Part shown: positions 12,650 through 24,316 of the stretch, piece after piece
How the letters are laid out: every line of letters begins with the position of its first letter
How positions within the stretch are numbered: position 1 is the stretch's first letter
Made by a program: the position numbers and the translations under genes
DNA from: Siphonodentalium dalli
Taxonomy: Eukaryota > Mollusca > Scaphopoda > Gadilida > Siphonodentaliidae
Direction: 5' to 3'
NCBI GenBank assembly: GCA_032622095.1
Contig: CP136068.1
Location: 3,635,314-3,699,313, forward strand
DNA length: 64,000 nt
The notes under the pieces: generated by a model
Seen by the model: the letters and a program-made list of their open reading frames with translations, nothing else
Told to the model about the DNA's origin: nothing
Databases searched by the model: none

Positions 12650-13806
12650 TTGAAGTGTCAATGACACTGTAGCTCAACTTGGAAAGGGAATAATTTAATG
12701 TATTACTACTAGAGTAGCTCATGGTGGTTTTGAATGCACTTGTATGTCCAGAGCAAAATTGTTCGTGTACCTTCAATTAGTGGATTCATGAGGAGTTTTG
12801 CTCTGGACATACAAGTGCATACAAAACCACCATGATCTACTAGAGTATACAGTCAATTGAGCGATTAGGAATGTGGAAAGTTGAATGTCTAATACTAGTT
12901 TATAGACATGAAGAGAAAAGTTAAATCCAAGATGGCTGCTGGCGGCCATGTTTTCGGCCGAATGACCCCAAAATGAGTCGTTCCCATCTACATGTCATCG
13001 TTAACATCCATGACAAATTTTATGACGATCAGACTAAAGGTACTAGTAGGTACATTGTACGACCTGTAGCCCATGCTAAAGAATTTAGTCATACAAAGAG
13101 TAAAATCCAAGATGGCTGCTGGCCATGTTTTTTCGCCAAATGACCCCAAAATTACTCGTTCCCATCTACATGTCAATATTAACATCCATGACAAATTTCA
13201 TGATGATCAAACGAACAGTACGACCTGTGGCCCGTGCTATTAAATGGATTAAATTTAGAAATCCAAGATAGCCGCTGGCGGCCATGTTTTTTGTCCGAAT
13301 GACCCAAAAATGACTCGTTCCCATTTACATTCCAATTTCAACAGCCATGACAAATTTTATGATGATCAGACTAAAGGTACGACCTGTAGCCCGTGCTAAA
13401 GGATTTAGTCATACAAAGAGTAAAATCCAAGATGGCTGCTGGCGGCCATGTTTTTTGGCCGAATGACCCCAAAATGACTCGTTCCCATCTACGTGTCAAT
13501 ATTAACATCCACGACAAATTTCATGACGATCAGACAAACAATACGGCCTGTAGCCCGTGCTAATGGATTGAATTTTGAAATCCAAGATGGCCGCTGGCTG
13601 GCTGGCTGCCATGTTTTTTTCCCGAATGATTCCAACATTAATCATTCTGGTCTAAATGTTGATGCGAACAGCTATCACAAATTTCATAATGATCCGACCA
13701 AAGGTACGACATGTAGCCTGTATTGTTGACACCTTACGCACAAACACACACACGGACGACAAAGCCATGGCAATAGCTCAAACTTTACAAAGTAAAGTTG
13801 AGCTAA
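12650..13806 (+). mobile_element. Non-autonomous element, family C, with tandem monomers
   Basis: The left end contains GTGTCAATGACAC, then GTAGCTCAACTTGG. The right end reads AAGTTGAGCTAA, giving inverted termini of about 10 bp. Five monomers of about 155-180 bp begin near 12923, 13103, 13258, 13423 and 13578. Each carries AAATCCAAGATGGCTGCTGG, AATGACTCGTTCCCATCTAC and ATCCATGACAAATTTCATG. A reverse-orientation copy lies at 57605-58127. Class II affinity is inferred from termini only. No transposase is present. Confidence 0.8.
12706..12846. mobile_element. Foldback insertion inside family C
   Basis: Arms of about 45 bp (12713-12758 and 12796-12841) are near-perfect reverse complements containing TGCACTTGTATGTCCAGAG, around a loop of about 38 bp. 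The related copy at 57605-58127 lacks this segment and reads directly from the GGGAATAATTT side to GTCAATTGAG. It is therefore a discrete insertion. Confidence 0.82.
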
Positions 13807-13868
13807 AAATTTAATGTGTTAGTGTGGAGTGATTAGGGATGTCGAAAGTTATGGAAATAGTAAAATCC
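13807..13868 (+). repeat. Family C fragment, left part, interrupted
   Basis: GAGTGATTAGGGATGTCGAAA... up to AAATCC corresponds to the start of a family C copy (compare 12860-12928). It is interrupted by the 1,001-bp element and resumes at 14870. Confidence 0.7.
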
Positions 13869-14869
13869 TATGGGAGGCCAAATTCACATTTAATAATGAA
13901 TTGCACTTAAGTGCAATTGATTGCGCTTAAGCGCAAATACCACATATTGTGCTTAAGCGCAAATAGGGCATTTACGCTTAAGCGTAATTGTGACTACTAT
14001 TCTAACCTACCCATAAACTATTAGCACCTACTAGTACGGTAGCAACACAATATTAGCATTGGGCTAATTTTGACCTGTACACAACAGTCAACTGTGAGTA
14101 TGTGTTCAACAAGGAGAATCCCTAATTACATATTATCAGCATCCATCTATCCAAAGAATTGATGTCGCCTTCCCGGAACTCTAGTAATTTTTTGTACCGG
14201 TATGATGTTTTTAATGTATTTTTGCACAGATTTTAGCCTTTACTATGGTAATATCCTATACATGCATACGGTGTCACTGCATGAGGGCTTTCTTACCTCA
14301 TACCGGTACAGTAATGCTCTAAAGAATCGACTTCTTTTTAACCACAGCAGAATTATGGGTAACTTTTCAGGATTTAGTCGGAAATATGGCTTGTTGCCAT
14401 TCATCGTAATTACTAGTAGTTTATATCCATGATTCTGCTGTGGTTAAGGAGTCGATTAATTAGAGCATTACTGTATAGTTTACTTATTGACTTAAATCAG
14501 GGGGGAAAAAACTCTATTTTCATATTATCAGCATCCCTGTCCAAAAAATGATGTGTAATTACCAGAGCTTTGGTGTCTCGGTCCTGGAGCTCTAGTTTTT
14601 CCATTATCATATAGTGTGAATGTGGTGTCACCGAGGGCTTATACTTCCTTCCCTCATATGGTGTGCCTGTATACTCGAAAATTGGAGAAAATCAATGTCG
14701 CCCGGACTAATACAGAAGGTGATACTATTGCGAGTCAGCCATCATCACCAGGGGTGTTTTGTTACATATAACCATGAATTGCGCTTTTAAAAGCGCAATT
14801 TGGTTGCGCTTAAACGAAAATAATTACGCTTACTTAAATAATTATTAAATGTGAATTTGTCCTCCCATA
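13869..14869. mobile_element. 1,001-bp TIR element with AAATCC target-site duplication
   Basis: The ends are exact inverted repeats (TATGGGAGG / CCTCCCATA). They continue imperfectly through CAAATTCACATTTAATAAT. AAATCC flanks both sides (13863-13868 and 14870-14875). Removing the element rejoins family C sequence (AAATCC + AAGATGGCTGCTGG). Subterminal palindromes built on CTTAAG occur at 13903-13985, with a related set at 14779-14835. No transposase is present, so it is non-autonomous. The 6-bp duplication does not by itself fix a superfamily. Confidence 0.85.
14303..14476. repeat. Foldback family G, copy 2
   Basis: Arms 14303-14362 and 14427-14476 pair (CAGTAATGCTCTAAAGAATC against GTCGATTAATTAGAGCATTACTG; AACCACAGCAGAATTATGG against CCATGATTCTGCTGTGGTT). 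It sits inside the 1,001-bp element and matches the foldback at 11866. Confidence 0.78.
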
Positions 14870-14905
14870 AAATCCAAGATGGCTGCTGGATGTATTAAAC
14901 AGAAC
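14870..14905 (+). repeat. Family C fragment, right part
   Basis: AAATCCAAGATGGCTGCTGG resumes the family C monomer that was cut at 13868. It is quickly lost before the next MITE. Confidence 0.65.
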
Positions 14906-14907
14906 TA

Positions 14908-15179
14908 CCCTGCTTGACAAAACAAGTGTCCAATGTCACCGCGGTGTATTTGCCATTCGGCCGCGGTGTCAGAGTTTGGAACTGCAGTTGAGCACCTCGG
15001 CCGAATGGCAAGTACGGTACACCATGGGCGAACGGCAACTACACCGCGGCCGGACCGCATGTACACCATGGTTCAGTATAGTTAGCCGGTGGAGCCGCGG
15101 TGTAGTTGCATTTCAGCCGCGGTGGCAATGCTAATGTTCCGCACCGCGGTTAAGTGGACACTTGTTTTGTCCAGCAGGG
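14908..15179. mobile_element. 272-bp GC-rich MITE flanked by TA
   Basis: Terminal inverted repeats run CCCTGCTKGACAAAACAAG, then TGTCCA and an ACCGCGGTG block. Both ends are flanked by TA (14906-14907, 15180-15181), as expected for TA-targeting (Tc1/mariner-type) elements, although the terminus is not a classical CAGT. The interior has about seven CCGCGG-type words and is far more GC-rich than its surroundings. Confidence 0.82.
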
Positions 15180-15181
15180 TA

Positions 15182-16600
15182 TACGGATTAAAAGAAAAAT
15201 AATAATTTAGGCCGGGATTAGACTTTGGGTTGGTCATAGAAGAGAACCAAAATAAATTTGTCGGGTAATAATGATATTTGCAAAGCCCTAAAACTTAGTA
15301 AATGGCATTCAAATCGATTTATGTCGATAAAAGTGTTATTTTTGTGAATTTTAAGCTGTGATATTCCTATTTATGTTTTAATTGGAAGAAATGAATTTTT
15401 TGTTATGATAAATTCTAGTAACATGTGTGGGAATATGGATGTTGACAAACGAATTTCAAGAAACTAATGTCATTTGGTAGTGTGTTTAACTTTAAGGTGG
15501 CGATATACGGTTGGCTAAGCATGGAGTACTTACTTAATGCACGACGTCCCGTCCTGGAAGAATAATATATCCTGATAACATGGAGAAAAATAAAATGTCT
15601 GGCTGGCTTACAACATGTGCGCTATGCAAGAGCAGTTAAATCGGTGTAGTAATCGTTGAACTGCGAATTTGTTTTCGAGGGTTCGAAGGGATGATAAATT
15701 TGTTATTCGTGATGATATTGACTATAGCTATATATTTGAGTGAATTACTTTGATTAAATTGAAGGTAATTGCTTGATAGCAGTGGTGTGTGTTTCGGAAC
15801 TATTTTGTTTTGAGGCGGTGATTCGGTGTACTCTCTAAAGGTCAAATCGTACAACGTCCCAATTACACATTTACAGTCCGAATTTGGATTTGAAAAATTC
15901 GATTTTCATCAAGTTGTGTATGCTATGATCGATGGAATACTCCTTTCAATACCAAACGACCTAGAAACGCTTATTTGGAAAAAAACATGTTATACGAGAT
16001 AACCGAGATGATGGCCAAAATGGGTTTTTATTTTTTTATATAGCCTACCGGTATAGAATTTGTTTTGCCGAGGGGTAACCTGAAAGGGTCACGAAATGCA
16101 TAATAAAACTACACACAGATGAAAGCAAATTCAAAAATAACATGCATAATATTATTATATGATAATAAGGCAGTTTTAGGACGGATAACAGAATGGATAC
16201 AAAGCAGTTGTCTTGAGAGGGCAAATGTCTACTTACATGTACTTGTGAATACTTGCTTGTTATACAGTTTATTTAATTCAGGCTCAAATGGCCCATATGG
16301 TAGAAATATCAATTATATGTAATACAATGTTATAAAAGATAAGAGCTCACAACATCACTGGCGTACATCCCACTTGCGCTACATCTCCATTCATACCGCA
16401 TAAACTTCCTATAGGCATTGTTATAACATACAATTATGGGTGAAATTTGCCCACAAAGTACAACAATATAATGATGAAATATAATGATGAGATATAAGCA
16501 TGAAAAGGATGGCGTTTTACATCAAATTCATGAGGATATTGGAACGGATATTGGAACGGGAACAAATTGATCTATATTGCCTCATAATATCATCATCATC
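15182..16600. other. Non-genic stretch, nothing recognised
   Basis: AT-rich single-copy-looking sequence. No frame longer than 72 codons and no family assignment. Confidence 0.5.
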
Positions 16601-16608
16601 AAACGAAC

Positions 16609-16845
16609 GCGAGTTGATTGATTGATTTTATAACACAAGAAAGTCTAGCACGCGCCGTTAGGGAGAGTCGTGTCTTGAAGTGTCCATCAAGGCACACTTT
16701 CTGACTCAGATAAGGCACACTCAACCAGTTTTGCGATTTTGTTCGATCCACCGGGATTCGAAATGACGGCGCGGTGGTCGTAGAGCAATTGTCATTCACT
16801 CGTGCAGAATGGTTATTTCACTTTACCGACTGCGCTAACGGAGCT
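16609..16845 (-). repeat. tRNA-derived SINE-like element
   Basis: Read on the minus strand, it opens with GTTAGCGCAGTCGGTAAAG (box A-like, about 16822-16840). The box B-like TTTCGAATCCCGG follows (about 16751-16763), with an internal spacing of roughly 60 bp, longer than in a tRNA. A non-tRNA body follows. No cloverleaf forms, so it is not a tRNA gene. Confidence 0.6.
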
Positions 16846-16849
16846 CTCT

Positions 16850-17654
16850 ATAATGATGTTGACGGCTAAATATGGGGATTTTACTTAATTACATGTGTCA
16901 GTAATTAAAAAAATTGAGTACCGGTATATTACTGACCCCACACCCCCCCTAATAAATAGTTACTTGTTATGTTTATCCTCATGTAAATGCGTTGCATGTA
17001 TACATTGGTTAATAAACTGCTTTACTCGTTTTTAAATGAGGGAAAAATAGTTGGACTCTCAAGTTTATCTAAGATGGTATCACCCCCCCCCCCCCCTTTC
17101 GGTACCGGTACGCGGGATTCAGGGTGTTTTGAAGCCGTACGCGGGTTTTGATGGCGCAAAATAATATTTTGTGCTAGTTATATGTATGAATGAGTGGGTA
17201 GAATAGCTTCTTGGGCATATTCGACCACCATGCCATCATAAACAGACGTGGCGACAGGAGGGGTCTCACCCCCCCCCCCCCCCAACTTTGGTCAAAATTT
17301 TCAACAGTTGGAAATTTCATATCTGCCAAAACATTAGTTGGGAATTTCACACCTATAATAGGTTGAAATGTTCTTGTAGTTTGATTTTCAAACAATTTAT
17401 TGGGGGGGGGGGGGGGGAATTAATTGTTTTTGGACCAAAATTCCTCCGTAAATGGCTGTATTTGAGTGCGGCATCACTAAGCTATTTTTTGTATTGTATG
17501 TTGGCGGACGACAAAAAAATTTGTTTTGGGCACCTCGCTTCGCTCGAACTACATAGTGAAGATGCGCAAACTTTGACCACTGTCGCTGTACTCTCAAAGT
17601 AACCCGGCCAATGGAGAGATAGCGTGCGGGTTGGTTCAGACTTTTGGAAAATTC
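16850..17654. other. Non-genic stretch with long G/C homopolymers
   Basis: C tracts lie at 17083-17096 (14) and 17269-17283 (15), and a G tract at 17402-17417 (16). The segment between the last two (17285-17380, containing TTCAACAGTTGGAAATTTCA) is related in reverse to 62590-62635. A frame at 17288-17602 has no recognisable domain. Confidence 0.5.
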
Positions 17655-19030
17655 TATATAGGGATGTGTGTATACAGGGATGTGTGTATATCGGGATGTG
17701 TGTCTATAAGGATGTGTGTATACAGGGATGTGTATATCAGTGATGTGTGTGTATACAGGGATGTGTTTTTACAGGGATGTGTGTCTATAAGGATGTGTGT
17801 CTATAAGGATGTGTGTGTATACAGGGATGTGTGTGTATACAGGGATGTGTGTATACATGGATGTGTGTGTATACAGAGATGTGTGTCTACAGAGATGTGC
17901 GTATACAGGGATGTGCGTATACAGGGGATGTGCGTATATCGGGATGTGCGTATACAGGGATGTTTGTATACAGGGATGTGTGTATACATGGATGTGTGTA
18001 TGTGTGTATATCGGGATGTGTGTATATCGGGATGTGTGTATATCGGGATGTGTGTATTCAGGGATGTGCGTATACAGGGATGTGTGTATGTGTGTATATC
18101 GGGATGTGTGTATATCGGGATGTGCGTATACAGGGATGTGCGTATACAGGGATGTGCGTATACAGGGATGTGCGTAAACAGGGATGTGTGTATGTGTGTA
18201 TATCGGGATGTGTGTATATCGGGATGTGCGTATACAGGGATTTGTGTATATCGGGATGTGTGTATATCGGGATGTGTGTATTCAGATGTGTGTACATACA
18301 GGGATGTGTGTATTCAGGGATGTGTGTATTCAGGGATGTGCGTATACAGGGATGTGTGTATGTGTGTATATCGGGATGTGTGTATATCGGGATGTGCGTA
18401 TACAGGGATGTGTGTATATCGGGATGTGCGTATACAGGGATGTGTGTATGTGTGTATACCGGGATTTGTGTATATCGGGATGTGTGTATATCGGGATGTG
18501 TGTATTCAGATGTGTGTACATACAGGGATGTGTGTATTCAGGGATGTGTGTATTCAGGGATGTGCGTATACAGGGATGTGTGTATGTGTGTATATCGGGA
18601 TGTGTGTATATCGGGATGTGCGTATACAGGGATGTGCGTATACAGGGATGTGCGTATACAGGGATGTGCGTAAACAGGGATGTGTGTATGTGTGTATATC
18701 GGGATGTGTGTATATCGGGATGTGCGTATACAGGGATTTGTGTATATCGGGATGTGTGTATATCGGGATGTGTGTATTCAGATGTGTGTACATACAGGGA
18801 TGTGTGTATTCAGGGATGTGTGTATTCAGGGATGTGCGTATACATGGATGTGTGTATGTGTGTATATCGGGATGTGTGTATATCGGGATGTGCGTATACA
18901 GGGATGTGTGTATATCGGGATGTGCGTATACAGGGATGTGTGTATGTGTGTATACCGGGATGTGTGTATATCGGGATGTGTGTATTCAGGGATGTGGATA
19001 TACAGCGATGTGCGTATACAGGGATGTATA
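17655..19030 (+). repeat. 16-bp minisatellite array with 496-bp higher-order repeat
   Basis: Units are GGGATGTGTGTATACA and variants ending TATATC or TATTCA. Occasional GTGTGT or TGTGTATG expansions occur. A block including TTCAGATGTGTGTACATAC recurs at 18281, 18505 and 18777, and whole blocks repeat with a 496-bp offset (31 units). Apparent open frames (CVYRDV-type peptides) reflect the repeat and are not called as genes. Confidence 0.95.
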
Positions 19031-22000
19031 CACACTGTACCAGAAGATGTACCAAAAAGCTGTACCAAAAAGTGTACCAAAAAGTGCCACGCCCACTTTT
19101 GGAACATACTGTACCAAAAGCTGTACCAAAAAGTGTACCAAAAAGTGCCACGCCCACTTTTGGAACATACTGTACCAAAAGCTGTACCAAAAAGTGTACC
19201 AAAAAGTGCCACGCCCACTTTTGGAACATACTGTACCAAAAGCTGTACCAAAAAGTGCCACGCCCACTTTTGGAACATACTGTACCAAAAGCTGTACCAA
19301 AAAGTGAACCAAAAAGTGTACCAAAAAGTGCCACGCCCACTTTTGGAACACACTGTACCAAAAGCTGTACCAAAAAGTGTACCAAAAAGTGCCACGCCTA
19401 CTTTTGGAACACACTGTACCAAAAGCTGTACCAAAAAGTGTACCAAAAAGTGTACCAAAAAGTGCCACGCCCACTTTTGGAACACACTGTACCAAAAGCT
19501 GTACCAAAAAGTGTACCAAAAAGTGTACCAAAAAGTGCCACGCCCACTTTTGGAACATACTGTACCAAAAGCTGTACCAAAAAGTGTACCAAAAAGTGCC
19601 AAGCCCACTTTTGGAACACACTGTACCAAAAGCTGTACCAAAAAGTGCCACGCCCACTTTTGGAACACACTGTACCAAAAGCTGTACCAAAAAGTGTACC
19701 AAAAAGTGCCACGCCCACTTTTGGAACACACTGTACCAAAAGCTGTACCAAAAAGTGTACCAAAAAGTGCCACGCCCACTTTTGGAACACACTGTACCAA
19801 AAGCTGTACCAAAAAGTGTACCAAAAAGTGCCACGCCCACTTTTGGAACATACTGTACCAAAAGCTGTACCAAAAAGTGTACCAAAAAGTGCCAAGCCCA
19901 CTTTTGGAACACACTGTACCAAAAGCTGTACCAAAAAGTGCCACGCCCACTTTTGGAACACACTGTACCAAAAGCTGTACCAAAAAGTGTACCAAAAAGT
20001 GCCACGCCCACTTTTGGAACATACTGTACCAAAAGCTGTACCAAAAAGTGTACCAAAAAGTGTACCAAAAAGTGCCACGCCCACTTTTGGAACACACTGT
20101 ACCAAAAGCTGTACCAAAAAGTGTACCAAAAAGTGCCACGCCCACTTTTGGAACACACTGTACCAAAAGCTGTACCAAAAAGTGTACCAAAAAGTGCCAC
20201 GCCCACTTTTGGAACACACTGTACCAAAAGCTGTACCAAAAAGTGTACCAAAAAGTGTACCAAAAAGTGCCACGCCCACTTTTGGAACATACTGTACCAA
20301 AAGCTGTACCAAAAAGTGTACCAAAAAGTGCCACGCCCACTTTTGGAACATACTGTACCAAAAGCTGTACCAAAAAGTGCCACGCCCACTTTTGGAACAC
20401 ACTGTACCAAAAGCTGTACCAAAAGCTGTACCAAAAAGTGCCACGCCCACTTTTGGAACACACTGTACCAAAAGCTGTACCAAAAAGTGTACCAAAAAGT
20501 GCCACGCCCACTTTTGGAACACACTGTACCAAAAAGTGTACCAAAAAGTGTACCAAAAAGTGCCACGCCCACTTTTGGAACACACTGTACCAAAAGCTGT
20601 ACCAAAAAGTGCCACGCCCACTTTTGGAACACACTGTACCAAAAGCTGTACCAAAAAGTGTACCAAAAAGTGCCACGCCCACTTTTGGAACATACTGTAC
20701 CAAAAGCTGTACCAAAAAGTGTACCAAAAAGTGTACCAAAAAGTGCCACGCCCACTTTTGGAACACACTGTACCAAAAAGTGTACCAAAAAGTGTACCAA
20801 AAAGTGCCACGCCCACTTTTGGAACACACTGTACCAAAAAGTGTACCAAAAAGTGCCACGCCCACTTTTGGAACACACTGTACCAAAAGCTGTACCAAAA
20901 AGTGTACCAAAAAGTGCCACGCCCACTTTTGGAACACACTGTACCAAAAGCTGTACCAAAAAGTGTACCAAAAAGTGTACCAAAAAGTGCCACGCCCACT
21001 TTTGGAACATACTGTACCAAAAGCTGTACCAAAAAGTGTACCAAAAAGTGCCACGCCCACTTTTGGAACATACTGTACCAAAAGCTGTACCAAAAAGTGC
21101 CACGCCCACTTTTGGAACACACTGTACCAAAAGCTGTACCAAAAGCTGTACCAAAAAGTGCCACGCCTACTTTTGGAACACACTGTACCAAAAGCTGTAC
21201 CAAAAAGTGTACCAAAAAGTGCCACGCCCACTTTTGGAACACACTGTACCAAAAAGTGTACCAAAAAGTGTACCAAAAAGTGCCACGCCCACTTTTGGAA
21301 CACACTGTACCAAAAGCTGTACCAAAAAGTGTACCAAAAAGTGCCACGCCCACTTTTGGAACATACTGTACCAAAAGCTGTACCAAAAAGTGTACCAAAA
21401 AGTGCCACGCCCACTTTTGGAACATACTGTACCAAAAGCTGTACCAAAAAGTGTACCAAAAAGTGCCACGCCCACTTTTGGAACATACTGTACCAAAAGC
21501 TGTACCAAAAAGTGCCACGCCCACTTTTGGAACATACTGTACCAAAAGCTGTACCAAAAAGTGAACCAAAAAGTGTACCAAAAAGTGCCACGCCCACTTT
21601 TGGAACACACTGTACCAAAAGCTGTACCAAAAAGTGTACCAAAAAGTGCCACGCCTACTTTTGGAACACACTGTACCAAAAGCTGTACCAAAAAGTGTAC
21701 CAAAAAGTGTACCAAAAAGTGCCACGCCCACTTTTGGAACACACTGTACCAAAAGCTGTACCAAAAAGTGTACCAAAAAGTGTACCAAAAAGTGCCACGC
21801 CCACTTTTGGAACATACTGTACCAAAAGCTGTACCAAAAAGTGTACCAAAAAGTGCCAAGCCCACTTTTGGAACACACTGTACCAAAAGCTGTACCAAAA
21901 AGTGCCACGCCCACTTTTGGAACACACTGTACCAAAAGCTGTACCAAAAGCTGTACCAAAAAGTGCCACGCCCACTTTTGGAACACACTGTACCAAAAGC

Positions 22001-24316
22001 TGTACCAAAAAGTGTACCAAAAAGTGCCACGCCCACTTTTGGAACACACTGTACCAAAAAGTGTACCAAAAAGTGTACCAAAAAGTGCCACGCCCACTTT
22101 TGGAACACACTGTACCAAAAGCTGTACCAAAAAGTGTACCAAAAAGTGCCACGCCCACTTTTGGAACATACTGTACCAAAAGCTGTACCAAAAAGTGTAC
22201 CAAAAAGTGTACCAAAAAGTGCCACGCCCACTTTTGGAACACACTGTACCAAAAAGTGTACCAAAAAGTGTACCAAAAAGTGCCACGCCCACTTTTGGAA
22301 CACACTGTACCAAAAGCTGTACCAAAAAGTGTACCAAAAAGTGTACCAAAAAGTGCCACGCCCACTTTTGGAACACACTGTACCAAAAGCTGTACCAAAA
22401 AGTGTACCAAAAAGTGCCACGCCCACTTTTGGAACATACTGTACCAAAAGCTGTACCAAAAAGTGTACCAAAAAGTGTACCAAAAAGTGCCACGCCCACT
22501 TTTGGAACACACTGTACCAAAAAGTGTACCAAAAAGTGTACCAAAAAGTGCCACGCCCACTTTTGGAACACACTGTACCAAAAAGTGTACCAAAAAGTGC
22601 CACGCCCACTTTTGGAACACACTGTACCAAAAGCTGTACCAAAAAGTGTACCAAAAAGTGCCACGCCCACTTTTGGAACACACTGTACCAAAAGCTGTAC
22701 CAAAAAGTGTACCAAAAAGTGTACCAAAAAGTGCCACGCCCACTTTTGGAACATACTGTACCAAAAGCTGTACCAAAAAGTGTACCAAAAAGTGCCACGC
22801 CCACTTTTGGAACATACTGTACCAAAAGCTGTACCAAAAAGTGCCACGCCCACTTTTGGAACACACTGTACCAAAAGCTGTACCAAAAGCTGTACCAAAA
22901 AGTGCCACGCCTACTTTTGGAACACACTGTACCAAAAGCTGTACCAAAAAGTGTACCAAAAAGTGCCACGCCCACTTTTGGAACACACTGTACCAAAAAG
23001 TGTACCAAAAAGTGTACCAAAAAGTGCCACGCCCACTTTTGGAACACACTGTACCAAAAGCTGTACCAAAAAGTGTACCAAAAAGTGCCACGCCCACTTT
23101 TGGAACATACTGTACCAAAAGCTGTACCAAAAAGTGTACCAAAAAGTGCCACGCCCACTTTTGGAACACACTGTACCAAAAAGTGTACCAAAAAGTGTAC
23201 CAAAAAGTGCCACGCCCACTTTTGGAACACACTGTACCAAAAGCTGTACCAAAAAGTGTACCAAAAAGTGCCACGCCCACTTTTGGAACACACTGTACCA
23301 AAAGCTGTACCAAAAAGTGTACCAAAAAGTGCCACGCCCACTTTTGGAACACACTGTACCAAAAGCTGTACCAAAAAGTGTACCAAAAAGTGCCACGCCC
23401 ACTTTTGGAACATACTGTACCAAAAGCTGTACCAAAAAGTGTACCAAAAAGTGCCACGCCCACTTTTGGAACACACTGTACCAAAAGCTGTACCAAAAAG
23501 TGCCACGCCCACTTTTGGAACACACTGTACCAAAAGCTGTACCAAAAAGTGTACCAAAAAGTGCCACGCCCACTTTTGGAACACACTGTACCAAAAGCTG
23601 TACCAAAAAGTGTACCAAAAAGTGTACCAAAAAGTGCCACGCCCACTTTTGGAACACACTGTACCAAAAGCTGTACCAAAAAGTGTACCAAAAAGTGCCA
23701 CGCCCACTTTTGGAACACACTGTACCAAAAAGTGTACCAAAAAGTGTACCAAAAAGTGCCACGCCCACTTTTGGAACACACTGTACCAAAAGCTGTACCA
23801 AAAAGTGTACCAAAAAGTGCCACGCCCACTTTTGGAACATACTGTACCAAAAGCTGTACCAAAAAGTGTACCGAAAAGTGTACCAAAAAGTGCCACGCCC
23901 ACTTTTGGAACACACTGTACCAAAAGCTGTACCAAAAAGTGCCACGCCCACTTTTGGAACACACTGTACCAAAAGCTGTACCAAAAAGTGTACCAAAAAG
24001 TGCCACGCCCACTTTTGGAACACACTGTACCAAAAGCTGTACCAAAAAGTGTACCAAAAAGTGTACCAAAAAGTGCCACGCCCACTTTTGGAACACACTG
24101 TACCAAAAGCTGTACCAAAAAGTGTACCAAAAAGTGCCACGCCCACTTTTGGAACACACTGTACCAAAAGCTGTACCAAAAAGTGTACCAAAAAGTGTAC
24201 CAAAAAGTGCCACGCCCACTTTTGGAACACACTGTACCAAAAGCTGCACCAAAAAGTGAACCAAAAAGTGCCACGCCCACTTTTGGAACACACTGTACCA
24301 AAAGCTGTACCAGAAA
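19031..24316 (+). repeat. Modular satellite: 12-bp (n copies) plus 25-bp module
   Basis: Each monomer is TGTACCAAAAGC, then one to three TGTACCAAAAAG, then a 25-bp module starting TGCCACGCCCACTTTTGG. Monomers are therefore mainly 49, 61 or 73 bp, all 1 modulo 3. The junction with the 16-bp array is direct (ATGTATACACACTGTACC). Higher-order duplications are visible: a block repeats with a 2,257-bp offset (GTGAACC at 19304 and 21561), others at 1,744 and 720 bp. Consensus modules contain no stop codon on either strand, which creates overlapping frames up to 1,859 codons. These are not annotated as genes. Confidence 0.96.

Noticed and set aside
16609-16845. tRNA gene on the minus strand
   Set aside because: Box A to box B spacing is too long and no cloverleaf forms.
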